From NCBI GenBank assembly GCA_965178125.1, contig OZ237735.1:620001-684000 (forward strand): a stretch of DNA of 64,000 nt, given 5' to 3'. This stretch comes from Bilabrum cf. latius. Lineage: Eukaryota; Bigyra: Bicosoecida; Bigyra; Bicosoecida. The notes under the pieces were generated by a model. It was not told the origin of the DNA, made no database searches, and saw only the letters and a program-made list of their open reading frames with translations. Below, one piece after another: positions 17,246-27,389 of this stretch (position 1 is the stretch's first letter; each line of letters starts with the position of its first letter). A program made the translations under genes and the position numbers.

Positions 17246-17527
17246 TCAATTCAAAACATCAGTTTTATAAACTGGAATAACTCCATATTTTTCTTTATAT
17301 TTTGTTTCAAGATTATTTAGTCTTTTTTCTAAATTGACCCTTGCATATCTTAGATTATCTTGTAATCGGTTATGATGTCCCATGGAATCAGAAGGTAGAT
17401 ACATAAATTTTAAACCACCACGTATGAAATCACTTAGATCATTTAATTCGTTATGTATATTTTTTAATTTTAATATTAGTCTTCGTGCTCTTTGAATTTT
17501 TCCGTCTAAACATTTTCTATGGTTCAT
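17246..17527 (-). CDS. Small basic protein, function unknown
   Basis: 93 residues, helical and basic, with IRGGLKFMYLP in the middle, another Gly-Gly followed by an aromatic-containing stretch. It is divergent from the next gene with 10 bases between the two starts. No TCTA box is seen on its strand. No family is recognised. Stop TGA. Confidence 0.5.
   Translation of the reverse strand: MNHRKCLDGKIQRARRLILKLKNIHNELNDLSDFIRGGLKFMYLPSDSMGHHNRLQDNLRYARVNLEKRLNNLETKYKEKYGVIPVYKTDVLN
17516..17519 (+). promoter_or_regulatory. TCTA box, 103-residue gene
   Basis: TTTTCTATGG, 18 bases before the ATG at 17538, inside the 5' end of the opposite gene. Confidence 0.45.
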
Positions 17528-17537
17528 ATATATTCAT

Positions 17538-17849
17538 ATGGATATTAAATTATTAAATATTAAACCATCTACAAGAAAGAATAAAAGATTAATGGCAACA
17601 TTTAAATTAACTAAAAAAGGTTATGAACCAAAACAATATATTGTGCATTTTGGGGCTAGAAATGGAAAAACATACATAGACCATCAAGATAATAAAAAAA
17701 AAGTCAACTGGCTAAAAAGACACAAATACTATATAGAAAAAGCTGATTATGTCCCTTGGTCTGCTCCTGTGTTAAGCTGGAGAATATTATGGTCAAAGGA
17801 CAATTTAAAGGATGCAATAGATAATTATAGAAAGACTTATAATTTATGA
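17538..17849 (+). CDS. Small protein of the DUF5754-like type
   Basis: 103 residues. The order KRLMATFKL, then YIVHFGARNGKTYIDH, then NWLKRHKYY, and WRILWSKDNLKDAIDNY resembles a small uncharacterised family (DUF5754-like) common in giant viruses, virophages and Polinton-like viruses. Function is unknown. I make the family link from memory of the pattern and it needs a profile search. Stop TGA. Confidence 0.6.
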   Translation: MDIKLLNIKPSTRKNKRLMATFKLTKKGYEPKQYIVHFGARNGKTYIDHQDNKKKVNWLKRHKYYIEKADYVPWSAPVLSWRILWSKDNLKDAIDNYRKTYNL

Positions 17850-17879
17850 GAAACAAACTTTAAGAAAAATCTTATTGAA

Positions 17880-18500
17880 ATGTATATGTCAATGTTGAGT
17901 GATCTCCTCGATAAAAACACAAAAGATAGACAACAGGATCAAATATTTGTAGAATGTTATATAGGTTCAAAAATTACCCCACTATTAAGACTTCGTAAGT
18001 TTTTAATGGAACGTTATCCTCCTGAATTCTTTAAAAATGGAATTATTAAAAAAGACTTATTAAATTTACATAACACAGTAAATCGTATCAAGAAAGAGAG
18101 AACCGAATTATTATCAATCATATATGAAAAATATAATAAACTAACCAAAAATGAAAAAAGGAAATTAAGATGTCAAATGCCACTAGATTATAAAAAAATA
18201 TTCAAAAATGAACCAATACTCGTAAATCGAAAGTTTACAAGTTTTAGAAAACCATTAATTGATTATATTCAAGAATATGTAAATATGGATTTTATAATGA
18301 GACTTGAAGACGATATCGATGAATATCTATGGGGAAAACCCCTTGATGAGGTTATTGACCATTTAAATGAGAAATCTAATAAACATCTAGAAAAGTTATA
18401 TTTATGGCAACTGAATAAAAAAGAGATAACGGGCTTTATGAAAGTTGAAATAGAATTTAGAAGAATGCAAGAAGAAATTTATATAACCACTCATTTATAA
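17880..18500 (+). CDS. Helical protein, function unknown
   Basis: 206 residues, charged and helical, beginning MYMSMLSDLLDKN; the start could also be the Met at codon 3 or 5. No motif is recognised and no TCTA box precedes it. It follows the small gene by 30 bases and overlaps the lipase 3' end by 6 bases. Stop TAA. Confidence 0.55.
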   Translation: MYMSMLSDLLDKNTKDRQQDQIFVECYIGSKITPLLRLRKFLMERYPPEFFKNGIIKKDLLNLHNTVNRIKKERTELLSIIYEKYNKLTKNEKRKLRCQMPLDYKKIFKNEPILVNRKFTSFRKPLIDYIQEYVNMDFIMRLEDDIDEYLWGKPLDEVIDHLNEKSNKHLEKLYLWQLNKKEITGFMKVEIEFRRMQEEIYITTHL

Positions 18501-19203
18501 ATCCGTAAAGTTCTTTAAAGCATGTACATTAAAATAATTATTCTTTTTATGAGGGCTGGTATAAAATGTCACTTGATCAGGATTCATAAATTGGGCTAAA
18601 TTATGACTTACAGGGTCGCCATCTACAACATGATATTTAATATTACCAATGTTAAATTTAGGGTCTCTTATCATTTCAAAATTTAAAGCTGGATTAAATG
18701 AATGTCCTTTAATTTCTTTACCGTATTTTTTAGTAAGATATGCAACCATCCCAGAACCCAGTGAGTGAGAAGCAAAAGAAATATTATGATCTGGAAAAGC
18801 TTGTTTGACAGCTTCATAAATATCAACTAGATCTTTAAAGTTTTCACTTTTATCTAGTGTGCCTTGTGCTATCTTTAAATCATCCATAACGTCCGATCCG
18901 TCAACTGTACCCCTAACTCCAATAATGATATTTTTATTTTTAATATAAATTTTTCTTCTATCATCTTTAAAGATTACACGATAACCGTCTATTATATCCC
19001 TTTGTTTAGTCTTTGGGTATGTTTGACGTGCAATTTTAGCGTGTAATTTAGCTTCCTTACTTAATTGCTGTAGTTTCTTATTTCTTCTTGTTAAAAATCT
19101 ATAAGTTCCCACGGGTACATCTTTAATAAATTCCCAGACATTCCCGCCCTTTACTCGTTTTTTTAAAATTTGTATAATTTCTTTTTTTGTCAATTTATTT
19201 TTT
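18495..19203 (-). pseudogene. Class 3 lipase-like alpha/beta hydrolase, 5' end cut off by Ngaro
   Basis: Most of a lipase. The nucleophile region is SFASHSLGSGMVAYL (GxSxG with Ser in place of the first Gly), with the acid in VVDGDPVSH and a final His in FNVHALKNF. The visible frame has no ATG; it runs straight into the A1 repeat at 19204. On the far side of the retrotransposon, minus strand 25882-25864 supplies an ATG and about six codons that continue in the same frame. The gene is thus split near its N-terminus by a 6.66 kb insertion. Shortly after the break lies KRVKGGNVWEF, a Gly-Gly with a nearby Trp like the candidate cleavage sites in the MCP and the basic protein, hinting at a packaged enzyme. 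Stop TAA. Confidence 0.8.
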
Positions 19204-19379
19204 TGATCCTAACGCCGGATGGGGTTCGGTGTTGATGCCAGAGTGGGAGCGCGTGAACGTCTCGTTGGGTTCCGATGGCGGTTGCGACCGGGAAGGTGCG
19301 ACCAAGCCAACGGATTGCTTGCGATGACGCGCATACCCTCTCTGTGTTCAGGAGAGGGGCGGAGATTGGGTAATTTTTG
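19204..19379 (+). repeat. Ngaro A1 repeat
   Basis: 176 bases, TGATCC to TTTTTG, same length and sequence as A2 at 25532. It marks the left end of the element, and its first bases abut the cut lipase frame. Confidence 0.92.
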
Positions 19380-19407
19380 AAGAAAGTTCCTGCTCCGTTC
19401 ATTTAAC

Positions 19408-22400
19408 ATGAACAGCGCCGGTAGCCATCGGATCGACCCGGCGGCGCGCGGGGCAGCAGGCAGCGCCAGGGTGATCGCCGCAGCTGCAGTGTTCGCTCGC
19501 GCGGTAGGCCAACCTGCGGTCACGTTGGCCGATTTAGCTACTCGATATGGTATGAATGATGCTGTGTTCTCGGATTTCATTGCTCGTCTCAACGTGCAGC
19601 GCGACACCATGGCACCTCGCGATCCCGATCTTCGACGTTCACACGATGCGGGGTTCCTGTGCTACTTGCTCGACAGGTACTCATCAAAGCAGTCCTTTAC
19701 GGCATCACGGTCCATTAATGCTGTCAAGAGCACCGCTCTCGCCAGGTTCGTGTCAAATGGGACGCTAACGACTCTCGGTGCACGGCTGCTTCTGCCGGCG
19801 TCGCCGAGCTCTCCTCGACGGCAACAGCCTGAGCGACTCGCAGGACAAGTACATCTTCATCCTGTTCAGCAATCTCCAGAGGCTCCTTCTTCAATCGAGT
19901 CTCCATGGTCCCTGAGTTCACTACCGACGGGCCGGGGGACAGCTTCTCTTCGCGGACAGCATCGGCCACCAGGACGCCTCGACTTCGGCGCCGCCATCCA
20001 TGCTTCACCTGGACGCGACCGAGCGGCGTAGAGTGCCACCAGGACAAGCCGCGGAATTTCGCCCTTGCGGGCGCGGCCAGGCTCTTCGACGCGGCCGACC
20101 CCGCTCGCGCGGGGCGGGCGGGCCCACCTGCACGAGTCCCCGAACCGAGGGCCCCCGGGGACAGCAGCAGATACCCAGCGCAGCGGCCAGCCCAACTTCT
20201 CAACGTCTTCACCCCCGCGGCACCAACCTCCACCTGCCTCGGGCAGGCTCCCCGGTAGGCCAGGCACTCGGGACTTCGGCGATCCGACAGTGCTCGCGGA
20301 GGCGCTCAGCAGTGCAGCATCACGGTCAACGGGCCCGGCAGGCCCTCAGCTTCTTCTTCCTCGTGTGTCTCCGGCTTATGACTCCCCCGGCGTGACTCCG
20401 GGAACCAGCCGCTAGCTTGATGCGGTCTGGGGCCGCCTTCCTGGGGATCTCCAACGGGCAGTGTTGCACTCCACGACGCTGCGGGGAAAGGCCGACCCAG
20501 CGACAATTCTGCATCTACGCCTGTTTGCGCTGTGGCACAGCATTCCGACTCTACGCCAGCAAGAGCTGCTGTCGCACCTCTCCGCCCACGTGGAATTACA
20601 ATGGTACTTCTAGCACCGACTGGCAGCTTCGATGCACTCATCCCCGCCACCGGTCGACGTTCTACCCGCTCATCAGCCTCCCCGTGAACCTCCTGTCTCA
20701 TCTTCTGCCTCACCGCAGCCTGCGTCTTCAATTGACCCAGTTTCACCGGGCGCAGGCACGGCAGTGGACTCCGCGGTCGGTCGCTCGCAACCAGTGGAGA
20801 ATTTGTAGCGTGAGGCCTCTGCACCTTCAATCGCTGCAATTCGAATGCAGAATTGGTTTTCTGATGATTTCTTGGCAACGTTGACCTCGATCTTTCGCCA
20901 ATCCGCGTTCATGCCGCGGTTTTGCTAGGCTGACGCGCTTCATTTGGACGCTAGCGGCCGCGATTTCGCTGCCGAACTGGCCCGTGCCCTGTTTGGTCAG
21001 GCTGTGACGAGAGCCAAGATTGAATCGGCTATTTTCTCGTTCACGAGCCGGCTTCATGCAGCTCTGCCGATGAGCAATGCTAGTTTTGGGGAGTTTGATG
21101 CGTCCAACTCGGAGTCGTCTGCTGCAGGCGGACGAGACAAGTAGGTACCATCTAGCGAGTTACTATGCACTATTTACTCGGCTATTTCCTTTGCTTTAGG
21201 CTGTGTGCTTGTGCGGGCTGCTTGCGTGAATTCGACGGCGTCCTTGCCGTCCTGGTTGCCGCAGGGCAGCAGCTCGTGGTAGTGTCCAGCATCACTAGTG
21301 CCCGATTGGAAAACCTTAGGGCAGGTTCGCAATGATTTTCTTCGTTTAGTTAGTGCTTCCGGGGCATCATCTGCATCGGCGTCCAGACTAGAGGTGGTGT
21401 TTGCCGCTGTGTGTGTGATACCACGCGGAAGTTCAGCTTTTGAGATGCTCTCATCCCATGCTTGGCGCCATACAGGCGAACGCTGTGACGTTGAGATTCG
21501 TGACCTTGTTGGGAATGAGATTCCATCGTGCTCTTCTGGCGACTGCATGCGTCTCCTACAATTGCTGCATCCGTGGGCCACTGAGGCATGCAGATCAGGC
21601 GAACCTGGCCTCGTGCGCGGACTGCTACAGGGAGTCCAGGCTGACATGCAGGCGCCGTCCCGTCGAGCAGCACTGTCCCGTCACTTCGACCCCCGCGGGG
21701 GCAGTGGAGGCCGGGGCAGTGGAGGCGGGGGCAGTGGAGGCTCCAGGCGCAGCGGGGGTGACAGCGACCAGCCCAGTGCCGATCGTGGCGGAGGTCGACA
21801 CCGTCGAGGCCGTGGACGTGGCGGTGCAGGCCAGCAAGGTGGCCAGCACCAGCGTGCGGACCGGCAGGACGGGGGTTCCACCAGGAAGTCCAAGGAGCCT
21901 TCACCTGACCCCCCCCCACGAGGTACGTCACGTCAGAGCCAGCCCAGCACTCCAACACCAACACTGCCGCAGGGGCGTACGCAGACTACCACCACATCGG
22001 ACGCGTGTGCTGCTTCCACACCACCTGTCACGTCAACGCCCGCGCTTCACCCAGTCCTGGTGGCCCTAGCGCGCCCTAAGCGACCGCAGCGGCCGCCCAC
22101 GGCGTCATCCACGAGGCTGCCAGGTAGGACGGACATCTCTCCAGCATTCGTTGACTGGGCATATCCAGCTCCGGATCCAAGCCATGAGTGGGCAGGGACG
22201 ACAGCACCCTCCGTCGAGGACTTCATACAGCGAAAGGACGATCACCAGCGTATCAGAGAATGTCCCGGCGAATTCGTGGAGGCTCCAGCTGCGACGTGGG
22301 ACCGTGAGCGGCTCCACCTGAAGGTTCACGACGACCCGCTGGCATTCACGCCACGCAAGTACTTCGACAAGGTGCCTCGCTAGACTGCAACACTGCGGAC

Positions 22401-25167
22401 CCGGCGGGAGGTTCTGTTTGGCGGCCGCACACCGAGGAAGGCCCCGTCCCTTGCCGAGTTTAAAGCCCTCCCACGAGTCGAGCGTGTACTGGCAGCACTG
22501 AACTATGGTTGCCCCCTAGCCATCGTGGACGAGGTGCCCAAAGAGCACGATCTAGACTACAAGGACCGTAAGCTGTCTCCGGAAGAAAAGTGGGAGATCG
22601 CCTGCGAGATCGGGCGCTCCATGCGGGCTGGCGAGCGTGACTTCGTGTCACCCAAAGATTTCGACACAGCCCGGGCCCGGCCGCTGGTGATCCCCAAGAA
22701 GGACTCGACAAAGCTACGGTTCCTTCAGGACTCCTCACTCAAGGTGAACGGCCAGCGTACCGGTCTGAACAAGGCCATCGACTACAGTGCAGCCACGCCT
22801 GTGCAGCAGACGAGCAGCATGGACGTGCTGCGCTCGGCAGCCGCAGCAGTTCGATCCTGCCCCAAGCGTGCCAGCGGATACGTCGTCGACATTTCCTCGT
22901 ACTTTCGGGTCCTGCCGGTGGCAGTGGAGGATCTCCAATACAACCTGATCAAGCTGCCCGACGGGCGCATCGTGCAAGATTTCAGGCTCTCTATGGGCAG
23001 CTCATCATCTCCCGCCTTCGCAACTACGATCAGTTCGGCTTTGGCCCAAGCCCTCGAGGAGCAGTCCATTGGCAGGGCCATGCGACCCGGACGGAGACAC
23101 AAGCAGAAGCAACGACGCCGGAAGCAGCAGCACGCCAACGCCCAATCCAGCACGACGGACCAGGCGCCCCAGGCGAACTCGTCAGCAACGTCCACCCCGC
23201 CTGCCGCTAGCACGACAACGGGACATGTCAAGACGGCCCAAGACTAGTCCCGCCATTGGTAGGTCGAAAATGAGGTGTTTGTAGATGACTTTGCCTGCCT
23301 CGGCGGAGATCACGAAGTCGATGCATGGGCAATTCGAGCCATGGGGCAGCTGGACTCCACAAACTTCCCCGTCAGCATCTCGAAAGCATTGAAGCAAGGG
23401 GCCCCAGCCCCGGTGTTCGAGTACTTGGGCCTCACCTACGACTTGATCAAACACGAGGTGCGGTGCCCTAAGGACAAGGCCAACGACGTCCTGCGCAGAC
23501 TGCACGAGGCACTCACGACGAAGGGGATGCTACTGTCTAGCTTTGAGACCTTGGTCGGCAAGTTGTCCTTCCTGTCGGGCGCACTTTATGGTATGCGCGG
23601 TGCTCTACGTCCCCTGTATGACGCCAAGGGCTGGGCCCTTCACAAGTAGGCCAGCCGGTCACGACCAGGTGAGGTGTGGGTCCCCACCTCCTTTGTGTCC
23701 AAGGGTGGCTTCACAGTTGGGGAAATCCTCGAGGGATTCCAGGTGGCTATCCAGCGCAAAGGCGGGCGCAGCTTTCCGATGCGGGGCACCATTGACTGTC
23801 CCATCCTTCGCACTGATGCGTCGGTGACAGGCTACGGCGCCGAGCTGCTTCTCCACGACAAGGACGGCAACATCACTTCGCACACCGGCATCCAGGGCAC
23901 TTGGCCGCATCGCCTAGAGGCGAAGGATGTAGCGGCGGCAGAACTTGCAACATGTTTGTTGGCACTGGCGCATTGGCGACAGCACCTGCGTGGACGTGTG
24001 GTGCGTTTGTGGTGTGATAATGATGCTTCCGTGTAGCTGATACGCTACGGCAGACCCAAGAGCCACATCATGGCAGCCTTACTTCGCCCTATCTTCGTAC
24101 TGCAGACAACGCAAGATGTGCAGATTCACGTGAAACACATTCCTGGCGAGGACAACGTCGTTGCGGACGCTTTGAGCCGCGGCTCACAGGAGGCATACAC
24201 GCACCTGGACGCGGTGTATCAGGTCGACTGTCCCACGCCGATCTGGAACACCTTGTACAAGCACGACCATTTCACGCTGGTGGCCACTCTGGACTCAGTG
24301 GGTTGCGCACGGCGTGGGGGCACTTCGACAACTTCCTCACGTGGTACGACATCGACCGCAGTTTCATGGACGGGCATCTTCCAGCAGCTCGCAGACTCTT
24401 CGCGTTCAGGCTCAATGCAGCGCTCTCGAGATTCGCAGTCTTCTTAGGGGAATGTTCGCCTCTCAGTGGCGGCACCATCGCTACATACACCAGAAATGCC
24501 TAGCGAGTCGTCATCGAGTCCACAGGAGCGTGCGGCGTCCCACGGTCACGCTAGCTCGACAGCATCCTCCGGTACTACCACAAAGCATCGCCATCGGCGC
24601 ACCCGTTGCGTCGATCTTCAGCCCCACTCCGCGCAATCCGACGGTGTTTCTCGACAGCCGGTTGCAGCACAACAGAGTAGGCTGCTCGGACAGCTGTCTG
24701 TCTCTGCTTCTGTGGGGGCCTCCGGCTGGGAGAGCTCGTCGGTGCGTCCAGACGACAAGCCGGCCTCCAATGGCAGCAAGTGCAGTTCATCACGCGAGAC
24801 GGACGCATCCATGGTGTTGCCATCCGCCTGGGCCTCCACAAAGCCGACGGCCCAGCCAAGTTCTCCATCCCAGCCGCAGAGCCCATCGCAGTCCATTGCA
24901 GAGCCGGACGATGGGCAGTCACAGGCAGCAGGTTCTGCGGCGTGCGAGCCTTCGTGGCGTGGGCAGCAGCGAGCCACGCCCCAACTGCAGGCGCAGACGA
25001 AGACTACGCCCGGTAGCTGGCGCTCAGCTGCCCCACGTCAGGGCCAGTCTTCGTGGCGAACACGAAGCCGATCGTCAAGGCGCAGGTAGTACGGGCGCTC
25101 CGCAGCTTCTGCTCACGAGAAGTTGCAGGAGCGGTGCACGGACATTCCATCCGCATCGCGGCAGTGA
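19408..25167 (+). CDS. Ngaro gag-reverse transcriptase-RNase H polyprotein (TAG read as Gln)
   Basis: One frame stays open from the ATG at 19408 to a TGA at 25167 if its 14 or so TAG codons (for example 20413, 22381, 23245, 23647, 24034) are sense. The first 2.9 kb is gag-like, ending in a Gly/Arg-rich part. The reverse transcriptase begins near 22500: YVVDISSYFRV, then FRLSMGSSSSPAFA, and the catalytic FVDDFACLGG at about 23275. A Lys/Gln/Ser-rich insert of about 65 residues lies between the last two motifs. RNase H follows: ILRTDAS, RLEAKDVAAAEL, LWCDND, then HIPGEDNVVADALSR at about 24170. Beyond about 24,300 the frame overlaps the recombinase gene and is low in complexity, so the protein may end earlier. 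GC content and TAG use match the host, not the virophage. Confidence 0.8.
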
Positions 25168-25361
25168 TGTGTTTGGACCGTGCTGGGGTCGCCTTCGAGG
25201 TCATTAGGCGATTTGGCAGATGGAAGTCGGCATCTGCATGCGAGGTGTACTTGCGGGGCGTCAGGGAAGGCTTGCCTCCTCTGGAGCTCGGCGGCAGGAG
25301 CCTCGATTTGAACAGGCCAGTGTGGGTGCTGGCCAGCGCGCTGCGGCTGAACTTGGAGTGA
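24303..25361 (+). CDS. Ngaro tyrosine recombinase (TAG read as Gln)
   Basis: In a different frame from the polyprotein and overlapping its 3' part. The frame opens upstream of 24303 without an obvious ATG; it could be reached by frameshifting or start at an internal ATG. Catalytic boxes: FCGGLRLGEL with the first Arg (about 24700), GHSIRIAAV with His-x-x-Arg (about 25140), and GRWKSASACEVYLR with Trp and the nucleophilic Tyr (about 25215-25255). It contains four in-frame TAG codons (24501, 24552, 24675 and 25014, within a base or so) and ends in TGA. It would insert the circular cDNA into new sites. Confidence 0.82.
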
Positions 25362-25401
25362 GCCACACAGCCGCAGCGTACAAGACATGGCGGTAAGATT
25401 T

Positions 25402-25531
25402 GGCGGAGTAGTGCACGTGCTCTTCCCAGCCCCGGTCAGTCCGGTCAAGGGTCGCGCACAGGCACAGCTTTGTCAGGTCTTGCCATGTCTGATTGTTAAC
25501 GAGACTAGGTTGCGCGTACACTCTGGCATCA
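25402..25531 (+). repeat. Ngaro B1 repeat
   Basis: 130 bases from GGCGGAG to GGCATCA, the same as B2 at 25734. It directly abuts A2. Confidence 0.92.
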
Positions 25532-25707
25532 TGATCCTAACGCCGGATGGGGTTCGGTGTTGATGCCAGAGTGGGAGCGCGTGAACGTCTCGTTGGGTTC
25601 CGATGGCGGTTGCGACCGGGAAGGTGCGACCAAGCCAACGGATTGCTTGCGATGACGCGCATACCCTCTCTGTGTTCAGGAGAGGGGCGGAGATTGGGTA
25701 ATTTTTG
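25532..25707 (+). repeat. Ngaro A2 repeat
   Basis: 176 bases matching A1. Together with B1 it copies the junction of the circular intermediate. Confidence 0.92.
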
Positions 25708-25733
25708 CCCACCCTCCCAACCCCCTCCTCCTC

Positions 25734-25863
25734 GGCGGAGTAGTGCACGTGCTCTTCCCAGCCCCGGTCAGTCCGGTCAAGGGTCGCGCACAGGCACAGC
25801 TTTGTCAGGTCTTGCCATGTCTGATTGTTAACGAGACTAGGTTGCGCGTACACTCTGGCATCA
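25734..25863 (+). repeat. Ngaro B2 repeat, right end of element
   Basis: 130 bases matching B1. Its end GGCATCA is followed by flanking ggcatata, so GGCAT is shared between element end and target. Confidence 0.92.
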
Positions 25864-25882
25864 GGCATATATAAGTTAACAT
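25864..25882 (-). pseudogene. 5' fragment of the split lipase gene
   Basis: An ATG at 25882 and six codons (ending in the base next to the Ngaro end) that are in frame with the lipase body at 18495-19203 once the element is removed. Only 32 bases separate this start from the divergent P-loop gene at 25915. Confidence 0.7.
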
Positions 25883-25896
25883 AATAAAAAAAAATA

Positions 25897-25900
25897 TCTA
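25897..25900 (+). promoter_or_regulatory. TCTA box, P-loop gene
   Basis: AATATCTAATG, 14 bases before the ATG at 25915. Confidence 0.65.
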
Positions 25901-25914
25901 ATGTTATATATATA

Positions 25915-26541
25915 ATGGCTTTAGAAATAGCTATTTCATCAGTAAGCGGAGCTTCGGCTCTAGTAGCATTAGGCTATTATGGGGTGTCCTGCATGGGCAA
26001 GGTAAAAAAAGCATTTGACATTAAGAAGGCATGTCTTGTAATTCCCAAGGGATGCGGAAAGACTACATTGTGTAAGAAATTTGAAGGAAATGACACGAAT
26101 CTTTTAGTCGTAGACCTTGACGAATTGGTATCAAAGCATCCAGATACGGACAAATCTTTTTTAGAAGGATTAGAAAAAGCTAGGGAGTCAGGCGATGACT
26201 CAACATATAGGGTATTATATCAAGAACTGGCAAAGAAAGTATACGAATCATTAAAAAAATCATGGTTAACAAAAAAAGAAAAAAGAATGTTGTGTTTGAC
26301 TGGATCATTAGAACTAGCCCAAGAATTATTTAAAAAAACTAGTATTTTCGTTGCCTCACCATCAAATAAATTATTTAAGGATCTTGTATATGAAGCAACA
26401 AATGAAGTACAAGAAGTAATGAGAAGAGAAAGAACAAATTTAATATCCGAACTGCAACCCTCTCAAATATATGTTTATGACACATTCGAAGAGTTAAATG
26501 CAAAATTACAGCTCCAATTTAAAATTAAGCATCACCTTTAA
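25915..26541 (+). CDS. Small P-loop NTPase/kinase-like protein
   Basis: 208 residues. An N-terminal hydrophobic stretch (SGASALVALGYYGVS) may be a membrane anchor or signal. It is followed by the Walker A-like VIPKGCGKTTLCKKF (about residues 42-57) and VVDLDEL (about 65-71), as in nucleotide or shikimate-type kinases; the rest is helical. The substrate is unknown. The last 28 codons (26457-26541) lie inside the terminal inverted repeat, so a cut copy of the 3' end exists at the left end. It is the last gene of the virophage. Stop TAA. Confidence 0.65.
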   Translation: MALEIAISSVSGASALVALGYYGVSCMGKVKKAFDIKKACLVIPKGCGKTTLCKKFEGNDTNLLVVDLDELVSKHPDTDKSFLEGLEKARESGDDSTYRVLYQELAKKVYESLKKSWLTKKEKRMLCLTGSLELAQELFKKTSIFVASPSNKLFKDLVYEATNEVQEVMRRERTNLISELQPSQIYVYDTFEELNAKLQLQFKIKHHL

Positions 26542-26573
26542 TAAATTGTAATTTTTTGATGACAAAACCGATG
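26457..26573. repeat. Right terminal inverted repeat (part matched in this window)
   Basis: Exact reverse complement of 1-117. The repeat probably goes on towards 27460, but the left partner lies outside the window, so its full length cannot be measured here. Confidence 0.95.
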
Positions 26574-26693
26574 ACAAAATTAATATTCTGAACTCTACAG
26601 AAAATATGATTTTAAAAATAAAAATTTCCTGAGACCTCGAAAATCACGTTTTGTCACCGCTTTTGTCACCCTTCTAAAAAAAAGTATAATAGG
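26558..26693. repeat. Right-end GTGACAAAA repeat hub
   Basis: A degenerate arm gatgacaaaaccgatgaca (26558-26579) and a second arm at 26649-26672 match the two arms of the internal block at 9541-9682 in reverse orientation. The second arm is identical over 24 bases. The 16-base string aaaaaaagtataatag follows. It lies across and just beyond the matched inverted repeat. Confidence 0.85.
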
Positions 26694-27389
26694 CAAGTAT
26701 TCTGAAAATATTATTATATTCCATTAATATATTAATATTTAATATTATTAGTTATCTGTATTACTTTTTCAATTGGTGACAGAATTTAAAAAAAATATTT
26801 TATTGTCTTTCTCAGTAAATTAATTAAAATAAATTATTATAATATTATTTCTAACTTTTATTACTATATCACTTTTAAGCGAACGAAGAGAGCGACCCAA
26901 TGCATGAACTCAAATTATAGAGCCATAAATAAAGCAATAAAATATTTTAATGATTAACCCCTTAAAAATTCCCATAATAAAATAAATATGCTTTTTCCAT
27001 TTCTTAAAAACGAAAACAAAAAATAAATAAATTTATTTTCTGCTTTCTGGCGAACTTTTTTTAAAATGTGAGCCATCCGCCAAATTGTACAAATTATAGA
27101 AATATAATAAATATTATTTGATGATCCATTTATAAATTAAATTCTTCGAATTTAATTATTTTCATTCTATCGAATAAAAATAAATTTTGATAAAAATCAA
27201 TAAATTGATTTAATCTTAATCCGCGAAAATATTATAAAAAAATAAAAAGTATAGCATGTAACGAATTATAATTATTCAATATATTACAACAAAATTATTA
27301 TTTTATAAAAAATTTAATTATACAAAAAAATATAAATAAATAAAAAAATAAAAGTGAATATATGGACACATTAAAAAAGTGAAGCATGC
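26694..27389. other. AT-rich gene-free right tail
   Basis: About 700 bases of very AT-rich sequence with no convincing open frame, tRNA or TCTA-driven gene. It probably completes the right terminal repeat. Nothing else is seen in it. Confidence 0.6.

Larger units (their letters stand above)
19204..25863 (+). mobile_element. Ngaro-type tyrosine-recombinase retrotransposon
   Basis: 6,660 bases of GC-rich DNA in an AT-rich virophage. It has the split direct repeats of Ngaro elements in order: A1 (19204-19379), coding region, B1 (25402-25531), A2 (25532-25707), a 26-base spacer, B2 (25734-25863). A1/A2 and B1/B2 appear the same in sequence. The B1-A2 joint (ggcatcatgatcc) is a near-palindrome and should equal the joint of the element's circular form. 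Domains present: gag-like region, reverse transcriptase, RNase H and tyrosine recombinase. All frames are open if TAG is read as Gln, so the copy may be functional. It lies in the lipase gene; no target duplication is seen, as expected for recombinase-mediated insertion. Confidence 0.93.

Noticed and set aside
26694-27389. Hidden small genes in the right AT-rich tail
   Set aside because: No frame with a start, a promoter box and coding character could be supported.
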